DNA from: Thermoplasmata archaeon
GTDB lineage: Archaea > Thermoplasmatota > Thermoplasmata > Thermoplasmatales > Thermoplasmataceae
Direction of reading: 5' to 3'
Length of the DNA stretch: 64,000 nucleotides
Assembly (NCBI GenBank): GCA_021810045.1
Contig: JAJZJR010000002.1
Location: forward strand, 1-64,000
The translations under genes and the position numbers were made by a program. Positions within the stretch are counted from its first letter, which is position 1. The number at the start of each line of letters is the position of its first letter. The notes beneath the pieces were generated by a model that did no database searches, had not been told where the DNA came from, and saw only the letters and a program-made list of their open reading frames with translations. Below are positions 55,780 to 64,000 of the stretch, piece by piece.

Positions 55780-57354
55780 TTAAGTGCTGGAGTCGAGACC
55801 TTTCAGCTTGCGCTCCTTACTCTGTTCTGATTTGAGACGCCCCAGAGAATATTCTCCCTGATCCACGAATTTCATCAGTTGGCCCAGAGATGGATTGATT
55901 CTGCATATCTCACTATATATGTCAATCGCAATCTTTCTAAGATCGGGATGAGCCTGTGGTGTTGACCTCAACTCACAGAAAAATGTTGCCTCCCTGAGAT
56001 TCATCATAGCAGAAACCGGATATCTGTAAGCATATGGTATGACGTATTGGGCATGAGATCTTGAACTTGACTTCTCAATCTTTCTGAACACTTCTGATGC
56101 GTTTGACATTAAGGAGGTGTATTCATCTTTAAGATCTGTTTCCTCAAAAAATGGAGGCATATCGAAGCCAAATCTATCTGACAGGGGTTGCCTGTTTATG
56201 CTTATGAACCTGTGTCTCTGGAGATCCCTGAATGCCCCATAATTAGTTGTTATCTGGAACAGATAAGTCACCGATTCAAAGGCTCTGTGGAGCTTGTGTC
56301 TTCTGTTTTGCCTCAAGGCAGCCAATTTTTCAACAATTGCGTTCAACTCATCATTGCTTTTTGAGGAGATTCCTTTAAAGGCAGAAGCCAGATCAACGTT
56401 TCCATTTGAGAATGCAAAGACTGAAAGTGATTTTTTCAGTGCCTGCTGATCATCGTCGAATTGCATAAGTTCTACTTCAGGAAGTTTTCTCGTCTCCTGA
56501 CCAAGAAGATCAACCTGCAAGGTGGAAAGATCCTTCCTGTATCTGATGAGCTCCATTCCATGCTTTGAGACGGCAGAATTGATGAGTTCCGGAAGTTCCT
56601 GTTCCAGTTCCCCATATATTGAATCAGCAATTTTCAGGGCTTCTGGTAATCCCGTTGATTTGAGCTTCTGTATAAGGTTTATGAATGCCCTTCCATTGCC
56701 GGAAATTCCAAGATTTGTCAGTGTGGATGCAGGGAGAACATATCTGAGGTCGTCGAGAGCCCTTGCCCTGATTGAGCTTGTATAGGATTTTTCAGCTGAT
56801 TTTCTTTCTTCAGTATCAAAATCATCTATATGTTGCGGTCCCACCCCTGATTCATTGAAAATGATTGAATCAATAGGATATTTTTCCCCGTAGAACTTTA
56901 ATGCCTTCTCATAATTGTCAGCATAGAAATCAAAAAGTGAATCGCATGATGAAATGTAATCTTCTCTGCAGTTTTCTGGAATTCCAGCTTTTTCAGGATC
57001 AAGGTAAAGATATCGCCCATTGACTTTCCGATCGTATCTTACGTAACGGGATGACTTCTCCAGATACGATAAGCCCACTCTAAGATCCTCAATGGCTTTG
57101 GTCTGGATATTGCTGATATTCTGGACCGCCATCTGTGCTGTCACGAGTTCTGCTATTGACTCGTCCCCGTATTCAAGAAAAACTCTTTTGTAGAAATCCT
57201 TGCCTCTTGCAGTATTTCCCTCAAATTCTTTCCTGTAGACCTCTCTGATGTCCAGGCTTGCTGCTCTGCTGTACCTTGACAGAAGTGCTCCTCTGTCAAT
57301 CATGCTGTCAATCTTTACCAGGAAAACATCCTTGTCTCCGTTGGAAAACTGCAT
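55780..57354 (-). CDS. thyX: Double-length ThyX-like flavin-dependent thymidylate synthase
   Basis: ThyX makes dTMP with FAD. The usual protein has about 220 residues; this one has 524 and appears to be two ThyX-like halves. The second half has the motif RHRFISINRQPLS near 377-390 (RHRxxSxN-type) and downstream QYVIPYAYRYPVSAMMNLREATFF. The first half keeps EKSSRYVRYD but lacks a full RHR motif, so it is probably non-catalytic. The family of tandem ThyX-like proteins is known in some archaea. Normal thymidylate synthase activity needs demonstrating. Confidence 0.8.
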   Translation of the reverse strand: MQFSNGDKDVFLVKIDSMIDRGALLSRYSRAASLDIREVYRKEFEGNTARGKDFYKRVFLEYGDESIAELVTAQMAVQNISNIQTKAIEDLRVGLSYLEKSSRYVRYDRKVNGRYLYLDPEKAGIPENCREDYISSCDSLFDFYADNYEKALKFYGEKYPIDSIIFNESGVGPQHIDDFDTEERKSAEKSYTSSIRARALDDLRYVLPASTLTNLGISGNGRAFINLIQKLKSTGLPEALKIADSIYGELEQELPELINSAVSKHGMELIRYRKDLSTLQVDLLGQETRKLPEVELMQFDDDQQALKKSLSVFAFSNGNVDLASAFKGISSKSNDELNAIVEKLAALRQNRRHKLHRAFESVTYLFQITTNYGAFRDLQRHRFISINRQPLSDRFGFDMPPFFEETDLKDEYTSLMSNASEVFRKIEKSSSRSHAQYVIPYAYRYPVSAMMNLREATFFCELRSTPQAHPDLRKIAIDIYSEICRINPSLGQLMKFVDQGEYSLGRLKSEQSKERKLKGLDSST

Positions 57355-57395
57355 AATAAAAAATAGGATTTTAGTTAAGAAAAAAATGTTTGCTT

Positions 57396-57887
57396 TTATT
57401 CCTTGACAGGAACAAAGTAAACGTCTGTAGCGCTGAATTTCTGGTTCCGCTTGAATTTGGCCTTTACTTTCATGCCAATCATGAGGTCCTCTGCGGAAAC
57501 ACCTACTAACCTTGCCATAAACAGGGAATCAACCCCGTCAAACTCCACCATTATAAGATGGAATGGAGTGTCCTTGAGAAATTCCTCACTGCCGAAGTAG
57601 CAGGTTGTAAAAGTGTGTACCATACCCTCATTTGGAAGCTGGAACCATTCTGTTTCAGAACCGCAGAACATGCAGTGAGCCCTTGGAGTGGCGTACTTGT
57701 AACCGCATTTCTTGCATTTGCTGCCCATTATTTTCTTCTGACCGAGAGCCCTGAAGAATTCAGAATCCTGGGCATAGCTGTGCATGTAATCGATCTCGTA
57801 ATGTGATCTTATTATGAGCGGATCGGTACTGTAGACTGTTGTTCCCTCTAGCGTTTCAGGTATCTTTGCATTAGGATTTACTGTCAT
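57396..57887 (-). CDS. DUF35 OB-fold/zinc-ribbon acyl-CoA-associated protein
   Basis: The 163-residue protein has a rubredoxin-like zinc ribbon, CKKCGYKYATPRAHCMFCG, and an OB fold in the C-terminal half. DUF35 proteins pass acyl-CoA between acetoacetyl-CoA thiolase and HMG-CoA synthase in many archaea. The gene overlaps its thiolase-like partner by ATGA, but no HMG-CoA synthase gene is adjacent. Confidence 0.88.
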   Translation of the reverse strand: MTVNPNAKIPETLEGTTVYSTDPLIIRSHYEIDYMHSYAQDSEFFRALGQKKIMGSKCKKCGYKYATPRAHCMFCGSETEWFQLPNEGMVHTFTTCYFGSEEFLKDTPFHLIMVEFDGVDSLFMARLVGVSAEDLMIGMKVKAKFKRNQKFSATDVYFVPVKE

Positions 57888-59146
57888 TTTGTCGCCTCCA
57901 TCACTGTTACTGCAACAGTTGTACCGGTTCCTGCATGGCAGTGAGTAAGGCCGAGTTTGGCATTGGGAACCTGGAGTGCATCATCTTTAAGATGCTTCTT
58001 GATTGAATGCTGTAGCTGCCAGAAGGTAAAAACCGCCTGCATTATCCCCGACGCACCTATTGCATGACCGGAAGCAAGAAGGCCACCGGATGTATTTACC
58101 GGAACTATTCCGTGGACATCTGCCTTGCCTTCTTCAACATATAACCCTCCTTCTCCATATTTAGCCAGGCCAAGATCTTCATAGGTCTGAATTTCAGAAG
58201 AAGTGAATGAATCGTGAAGTTCCACAACATCCAGTTCTTCCAGTGGGTCCATTATTCCTGCAGCCTTGTAGGCTTCAATAGCTGCAACCCTTCCAGCCCG
58301 GAATGAGTGTACCCCAGGATACTTGAGATTTGCATAGTCGGATTCCTTCTCGTTTGGAAGAAGTGGAACTTTGCTGAAAGGCCTGTCCGAAAGCCTCATT
58401 GAATCTGTTCCTCCACCAACACCTTTGATCAGAACAGGGTGATCACTGAGCTCAAATGCCTTTTTTTCATTTGCAAGTATTGCCACAGCTGCACCGTCTG
58501 ACATAGTGCATGAATCCAGTCTGGTAAGAGGGTATGAAACCATTGGGGAATTTCTTACATCTTCTACAGTAAGTCTCATTGGACTCTGCGAATAAGAGTT
58601 ATGAATAGCATTTCCATGATTTTTCACAGAAACTTTAGCAAACTGTTCAACAGTTGTTCCAAATTCATACATGTGCCTCACTGCCATCATGGCATAATAT
58701 CCGGTATAGAAGCCACCAACTGGGTAATCAAAGTTCATATCGCTTGCAAGGGCAATGAATTCATTTCCCTTCCAGGTTTCAACGTGAGACATTGTTTCAA
58801 AACCCATTACAGCACACGAATCCATTCTTCCAGATGCGACTTCCTCAATTCCGGTCTGAAATCCCATTCCACCTGTAGATCCGCCAGCCTCTATTCTCTT
58901 GCTCGGCTTGGGAGAGAGACCGACATATTCATGTGCCATTATTCCCGCCATTGCCTGTCTCTGGAAATGATCAGAAAAATATGCAGTCACTGACCCGTCG
59001 ATATCGGCGGTTGTCATGTGGACATCATTAAGGGCATAATCAAAAGCTTCCTTGACCAGATAGCGGAAATCTTTCCTGGTATTCGCCTTAGAAAATTTGG
59101 TAACTCCTCCAGTTACCATGTAAACATCCTGTCCCTTGGAGCTCAT
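57884..59146 (-). CDS. Thiolase-fold protein without the nucleophilic cysteine
   Basis: The 420-residue protein is an SCP-x/archaeal type thiolase by overall pattern: GGLLASGHAIGASG keeps the catalytic histidine and LTHCHAGTGTTVAV the C-terminal cysteine. But the nucleophile region, normally (E)xACAS/TG, reads IEAGGSTGG (85-93), so Cys is replaced by Gly89. It can probably not do the standard ping-pong thiolysis. It is coupled to the DUF35 protein, so it may bind acyl-CoA in a complex or use another reaction. Confidence 0.83.
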   Translation of the reverse strand: MSSKGQDVYMVTGGVTKFSKANTRKDFRYLVKEAFDYALNDVHMTTADIDGSVTAYFSDHFQRQAMAGIMAHEYVGLSPKPSKRIEAGGSTGGMGFQTGIEEVASGRMDSCAVMGFETMSHVETWKGNEFIALASDMNFDYPVGGFYTGYYAMMAVRHMYEFGTTVEQFAKVSVKNHGNAIHNSYSQSPMRLTVEDVRNSPMVSYPLTRLDSCTMSDGAAVAILANEKKAFELSDHPVLIKGVGGGTDSMRLSDRPFSKVPLLPNEKESDYANLKYPGVHSFRAGRVAAIEAYKAAGIMDPLEELDVVELHDSFTSSEIQTYEDLGLAKYGEGGLYVEEGKADVHGIVPVNTSGGLLASGHAIGASGIMQAVFTFWQLQHSIKKHLKDDALQVPNAKLGLTHCHAGTGTTVAVTVMEATK

Positions 59147-59357
59147 TAAAATCCAATTGGCTATGGAGATTAAATTTATTAAATTTGGCTGAAATAGGTT
59201 TAGTCCTTACCAATAGATAATTCTAAAAAAGGTCCCCGGTATTTCAGAATTTTGCCTATACCTTAACAATAGTTCAAAATTGATATTCTATCAAAAATAA
59301 AAATCTCATTTGCATAAAACCTTTTTAGGTCATAAATACTTGAGGTTTCGCAAAATC

Positions 59358-60197
59358 ATGAAAGTCATAGTTATTGGAGGATCAGGGTATATAGGCAGAA
59401 ACATTGCGCAGCACGTGTCTGCCGATAAGGTATCCTATTATTCCAGAAGCAACAGTGAGGAACTTGACAAGGCAGGTATCGAATGGATCAAGGGAGACAT
59501 TCTTGACGCGGAAAAAGTCATGGAATCTGTTAAGGATTATGACATGGTTGTAGATGCTGCCGGCATAGATACTGAATCGGAACAGAAATTCTTTGATGTC
59601 AACGTGAATGGCGTGAAAAATATCGTTGCTGCCTTGAACAAGTACGATACAGACCAGAGACTTGTCTATCTGTCATCAATTAATGTTCATTATGGCACAA
59701 CTGAATTTTTCAGAACCAAAAGAACTGGTGAAGATAATGCAGCACTTGTAAAGAATCACCTTAATGTTAGACCATCTGTGGTCTTTGGCAATGGCGATAA
59801 ATTTACACAGAAACTGTTCCAGTTGACTGGACAGAAAATATCAAAACTTCCGTCAGGAGGGTCCATATCTCCTGTTCATGTTGAGGATCTGGTTAGTGTC
59901 ATAGAAAGAGCCAAGGATCTCAGAGGTGCAGTTGATGTATGTTCCAGGGACAAGATATCCTTTGCCGATGCCATAAATTTAGCTTATGAGAAAACAGGAC
60001 AAAGCCCCAGAAAAGTTGTAGAAGGAAAATTTGGATACAAAGGGGCAGTTGAATCACTGAAAGCCGCCAACGTTTTCACCCCGGATGAGGTTGATAAGTA
60101 TCTTCTAAATTTCTACAGGGAAAACACTTACCTGGACAGGTTTGTTAAGGAACCCGTTTCGTTCAGGGAATACGTAAAGAACTATTCCCTCTCTTAA
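59358..60197 (+). CDS. NAD(P)-dependent epimerase/dehydratase-type SDR (NDUFA9-like)
   Basis: An extended SDR with the Rossmann motif VIGGSGYIG (5-13) at the very N-terminus. The catalytic Tyr-x-x-x-Lys is weak: YLSSINVHYG is followed by FFRTKRTGE, as in the atypical SDRs related to NDUFA9. The frame is open to TTG at 59310; the ATG at 59358 gives the family start. Substrate unknown. It lies alone in + orientation before two minus-strand tRNAs. Confidence 0.82.
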   Translation: MKVIVIGGSGYIGRNIAQHVSADKVSYYSRSNSEELDKAGIEWIKGDILDAEKVMESVKDYDMVVDAAGIDTESEQKFFDVNVNGVKNIVAALNKYDTDQRLVYLSSINVHYGTTEFFRTKRTGEDNAALVKNHLNVRPSVVFGNGDKFTQKLFQLTGQKISKLPSGGSISPVHVEDLVSVIERAKDLRGAVDVCSRDKISFADAINLAYEKTGQSPRKVVEGKFGYKGAVESLKAANVFTPDEVDKYLLNFYRENTYLDRFVKEPVSFREYVKNYSLS

Positions 60198-60337
60198 TTT
60201 TTCCATTAAGCATTTAGAAACCAACCTTGGCCCATGATACACCTACTCCATACTTTTTAAAAATAGGACTAACTGGCGAATGAGCTGAGAACGCAGTAAC
60301 AATAATGACCAATCTCATTTGTGAAGAAAAGGTATAA

Positions 60338-60411
60338 TGGGGCTGACCGGGTTCGAACCGATGACAACCTGGTTATGAGCCAGGCGCTCTACCTAGCTAA
60401 GCTACAGCCCC
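60338..60411 (-). tRNA. tRNA-Met: tRNA-Met (CAT)
   Basis: A minus-strand cloverleaf with acceptor GGGGCTG/CAGCCCC, discriminator A, anticodon loop CTCATAA (CAT) and T loop GGTTCGAACC. The sequence does not start with the AGCGGG form usual for the archaeal initiator, so an elongator Met is likely; a lysidine-like Ile2 role is possible. It is 3 bases from tRNA-Asn. Confidence 0.9.
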
Positions 60412-60414
60412 ATA

Positions 60415-60486
60415 CGCCGTTGGTCGGATTTGAACCGACGACCGCTCGATTAACAGTCGAGTGCTCTACCGCTAAGCTACAACGGC
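60415..60486 (-). tRNA. tRNA-Asn: tRNA-Asn (GTT)
   Basis: A 72-base minus-strand cloverleaf with acceptor GCCGTTG/CAACGGC, discriminator G, anticodon loop CTGTTAA (GTT) in a CTCGA/TCGAG stem, and T loop GGTTCAAATCC. It lies directly upstream of tRNA-Met on the same strand, so both probably share one transcript. Confidence 0.95.
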
Positions 60487-60558
60487 ACTGTAGCTACGGT
60501 AATTTTTCTAAGCGTTTAATTCTTTCGCCACAAAATTCTCTATTTTGATCCGTTAAAA

Positions 60559-62105
<1,547 letters not shown>

Positions 62106-62176
62106 CTATAGGACATGGCACGATAAGATTTAATCATTGTTGGTAAAAAAAATTATTGTCAGGGGTAGGTCTGGTT

Positions 62177-62563
62177 TTACTTCCTTCTTTTTCTAATCTC
62201 GTACAGAATCATTTTGTCATATTCCACACGATGCTTTATTTTCTTGTTTTTAAGAATCTTGGAGATAGATTCAGTAATTTCTCTGATTTCTTCAGAAAGA
62301 GAGCCCCTATAAACCACAATTTCTTTAGTATCAGATGGAAAAACCATCTTGTATTTTACTCCCTCTTTTATGTAACCGATGGGTTTTTTGTTTTTCTTGA
62401 TTTCATTGAGATTCAGTTCAAGTGAGATTTCATCGTATTGTGCTTCTTCGGCATTCTGCTTTGTTTCACTCTCAATGAGCTGCCACATTTCTGGGAACGC
62501 CTTTTCAAGGTCCTTCCACTGGAAATCATCGTTGAAGTAAATGTGTCCACTCCAGTTCTTCAC
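62177..62563 (-). CDS. Unknown small charged protein
   Basis: The 128-residue soluble protein starts MKNWSGHIYFNDDFQWKDLE, with beta strands followed by amphipathic helices (EEIREITESISKILKNKKIK) and a basic tail. No named motif. It is divergent from the small four-span membrane gene and separated from the winged-helix gene by 71 bases. Confidence 0.55.
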   Translation of the reverse strand: MKNWSGHIYFNDDFQWKDLEKAFPEMWQLIESETKQNAEEAQYDEISLELNLNEIKKNKKPIGYIKEGVKYKMVFPSDTKEIVVYRGSLSEEIREITESISKILKNKKIKHRVEYDKMILYEIRKRRK

Positions 62564-62621
62564 CTTTCTTTATCCTCATGAATCTATTTAAGGTTGTGTA
62601 ACCTAACCAAGAGATATAGAA

Positions 62622-63038
62622 ATGGACAAGTACAGCAGACTCTCAATGTCTTTAGGCATTTTATCAATGCTTCTGGGAATTCAGTTTCTCTTGGGCATGT
62701 ATATCAATTTATATGTTTCACTCCCCACAGGAACAAACTCATTTGCAGGATACATAACTGAAAATGGAGTTGTTGCAGCCCATATTTTCCTGGCCTTTCT
62801 GATTGTAATTATGGATTTCTTTGCATTCTTTATGGCGATACACGCTAGGATAGGAAACAAATACATCCTGTCAGTATTACTCTCTCTGATTTCCATTGTA
62901 ATAGCTGGTGTAAGCGGTATGCTGTTCATAATGGGAGGACAGAATGATGCGTATTCATTCATTATGGCACTCTTCTTCCTCCTTGCCTACGGTTTTATCG
63001 GATTCGGAATGACAGGGATAAGGAAAGCAAAGAGTTAA
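62622..63038 (+). CDS. Four-span membrane protein
   Basis: The 138-residue protein has four hydrophobic spans (about 9-30, 45-68, 78-102, 108-132) with short loops and basic ends. No motif beyond topology. A TATA-like TATTTAAG (62582-62589) lies about 35 bases before the ATG, and a short hairpin GGTT-GTGT-AACC (62590-62601) between them. It is 25 bases upstream of tRNA-Gln. Confidence 0.6.
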   Translation: MDKYSRLSMSLGILSMLLGIQFLLGMYINLYVSLPTGTNSFAGYITENGVVAAHIFLAFLIVIMDFFAFFMAIHARIGNKYILSVLLSLISIVIAGVSGMLFIMGGQNDAYSFIMALFFLLAYGFIGFGMTGIRKAKS

Positions 63039-63063
63039 AAATACCAATACTATCGCATTTGGA

Positions 63064-63136
63064 AGCCCCGTGGTGTAGTGGCCAAGCATAACGGGCTCTG
63101 GACCCGTCGACGGCAGTTCGAATCTGCCCGGGGCTA
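63064..63136 (+). tRNA. tRNA-Gln: tRNA-Gln (CTG)
   Basis: A + strand cloverleaf with acceptor AGCCCCG/CGGGGCT and discriminator A, anticodon stem ACGGG/CCCGT with loop CTCTGGA (anticodon CTG), and T arm GGCAG-TTCGAAT-CTGCC. CCA is not encoded. It lies between the four-span membrane gene and the helical protein gene. Confidence 0.94.
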
Positions 63137-63159
63137 TTTAATGGGCTCGGTGAAATATA

Positions 63160-63639
63160 GTGCCAGATTTTAAGGAAGAAGACTACACGAAAACGATTTG
63201 CGAATTTACTGGAGATGAGCTCCCGAGGGAACACCCTATTTTCTCTTATCAGGCAGAAATGAAACTGGCACAGGCTGAAATGGGCCTTGCCATAGCCGAA
63301 GGTGTTAGACTGCAGGCTACAAGAGAGCTGCTGGACATGCTCGATACCTTGTATCAGATCCTTATCGATTCGGAATCTAAACTGCCTGATGCCCAGAGAA
63401 AAATGCTTAATCATGCAGATGATGTTTGGCTTGATCTAAAGGAAAAAATGAGCCAGGGAGATAAAAGGGCAGCACACCTGCTTAGCAGTCATGCCCATAT
63501 GGATATGGCTCTTGCCCATCTTTTGCAAGCTAAAAAGGATGAAAAATTTGCCGATATTGTCACGGATTACCTGGTAAAATACCTTGGTAAACTGAGTGTT
63601 TTCACCTACAGAGAAGCCATAGGTCACGTAATGCTCTGA
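63160..63639 (+). CDS. Unknown helical protein
   Basis: The 159-residue protein starts with GTG at 63160; an in-frame stop lies just upstream and there is no better start. It is nearly all alpha helix, with regular Gln/Glu/Ala patterns (AEMKLAQAEMGLAIAEGVRL) and a His-containing segment HAHMDMALAHLL, which recalls ferritin-like or four-helix bundles without a full metal-binding set. It follows tRNA-Gln by 23 bases. Confidence 0.65.
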   Translation: MPDFKEEDYTKTICEFTGDELPREHPIFSYQAEMKLAQAEMGLAIAEGVRLQATRELLDMLDTLYQILIDSESKLPDAQRKMLNHADDVWLDLKEKMSQGDKRAAHLLSSHAHMDMALAHLLQAKKDEKFADIVTDYLVKYLGKLSVFTYREAIGHVML

Positions 63640-63659
63640 ATTAACATCACTGGAGGAAG

Positions 63660-63680
63660 TATACCTCTAATGCAGGTATA
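63660..63680. terminator. Hairpin after the helical protein gene
   Basis: TATACCT, 7-base loop, AGGTATA form a perfect 7+7 hairpin 21 bases after the stop codon. It may end the transcript, though the T run that would normally follow is weak. Confidence 0.35.
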
Positions 63681-63726
63681 TATTGGGATTCAATTTTCAC
63701 ATTAATGCCAAATCCTCGCCAATATT

Positions 63727-63745
63727 AGACGTTTATAAAACGTCT
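63727..63745. promoter_or_regulatory. Perfect inverted repeat centred on a TATA-like box
   Basis: AGACGTTT-ATA-AAACGTCT is a perfect 8+3+8 inverted repeat whose middle reads TTTATAAA. Bound protein here would block the TATA box directly. What it controls is unclear, as no protein gene starts in the next 200 bases in either direction. Confidence 0.5.
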
Positions 63746-63973
63746 TTGTGAACTTAAAGCCAGTTATATCAAAAGAATCTGTAAGGCATTTCAGATCGGG
63801 CAGTTATTTTTCCAATATTTTAAACAGGTTTTTCAATTCAGTTACTTCTCCTGTCCCGTGACTGACACTATCTGTTTAGCCAAACATGTTAACTAATTGC
63901 CTTTATCAGAAATAATGCATTATGTATTTATTATTCAGAAAAACGTATTTATGACTTTTAATATTGAAGCCAA

Positions 63974-64000
63974 ATGGAACAGGCAAAAAAGGTCATTATT
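63974..64000 (+). CDS. Possible start of a gene cut by the window edge
   Basis: An ATG at 63974 opens MEQAKKVII up to the last base, which resembles the first beta strand of a nucleotide-binding protein. A TATA-like TATTTATGAC lies about 26 bases upstream (63946-63955), so a leaderless message is plausible. Only nine codons are visible. Confidence 0.35.

Larger units (their letters stand above)
63640..63973. other. Gene-free gap at the window end
   Basis: A 334-base gap between the helical protein gene and a possible start at 63974. It holds the hairpin at 63660-63680, the inverted repeat at 63727-63745 and otherwise AT-rich sequence. I see no tRNA or protein gene. A short untranslated RNA started at the TATA-like box cannot be excluded. 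Confidence 0.5.

Overview
The window reads as chromosomal DNA of a Thermoplasmatales-type euryarchaeon (Thermoplasma / Ferroplasma / Cuniculiplasma relatives). I infer this from archaeal informational genes (L10e, L40e, aIF5A, Csl4, LSm, ArcS, Trm56, Cdc6/Orc1, a thermosome with a GGM tail), a fused gamma-alpha 2-oxoacid:ferredoxin oxidoreductase, a bifunctional phosphoglucose/phosphomannose isomerase, an archaeal FBP aldolase/phosphatase, many short or absent 5' leaders with a TATA-like box about 25-30 bases before the start codon, and moderately AT-rich DNA. The genus cannot be fixed from the sequence alone. There are no rRNA genes, no CRISPR array and no prophage. The only mobile DNA is one small decayed IS200/IS605 element.

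Layout. 1-5.5 kb: LigB-fold protein, a possible 30-residue membrane peptide, PGI/PMI, the NFACT ribosome-quality-control protein, a CoxG-like protein and a thioesterase pair. 5.5-11.5 kb: a seven-gene minus-strand respiratory operon (small membrane subunit, oxidase subunit II, subunit I, cupredoxin, heme farnesyltransferase, a large unknown membrane protein, a CPBP-like membrane protein), faced divergently by a NapH/CcoG-like membrane iron-sulfur protein (11.7-13.7 kb). 13.7-22.9 kb: FBP aldolase/phosphatase, site-2 protease, L40e-PurQ, a UPF0200 kinase pair, the 2-oxoacid:ferredoxin oxidoreductase, a LysE exporter and a methyltransferase. 22.9-31.3 kb: Cdc6/Orc1, FolC, an AlaX homologue that has lost its zinc ligands, membrane proteins, an AbrB-type regulator, L10e, and aIF5A with agmatinase. 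31.4-32.0 kb: the deleted IS605 element. 32.1-39.4 kb: FGGY kinase, S1P-lyase-like PLP enzyme and MFS transporter in one operon, a second MFS carrier, an MDP-1-like phosphatase and an MtaD-like deaminase.

39.4-46.6 kb is a compact six-gene operon: a very large, sequon-rich secreted protein with carboxypeptidase-regulatory-like repeats, two unknown proteins, a MoxR ATPase, a DUF58/VWA protein and a polytopic membrane protein. It is the best candidate for an undescribed envelope-biogenesis system here. 46.6-53.8 kb: ArcS, a Csl4 / coiled-coil peptide / LSm RNA operon, tRNA-His, a METTL5-like methylase, ornithine carbamoyltransferase and succinyl-CoA synthetase. 54-64 kb: thermosome, a double-length ThyX, a DUF35/thiolase pair whose thiolase lacks the nucleophilic cysteine, an SDR protein, tRNA-Met and tRNA-Asn, a Trm56-HD fusion, a winged-helix protein, small unknown proteins and tRNA-Gln.

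Taken together the window shows aerobic respiration through a heme-copper oxidase with a blue-copper donor, peptide or organic-acid oxidation through ferredoxin-linked oxidoreductase and succinyl-CoA synthetase, gluconeogenesis, a hypusine/polyamine link, archaeosine and other tRNA modification, and an elaborate cell envelope.
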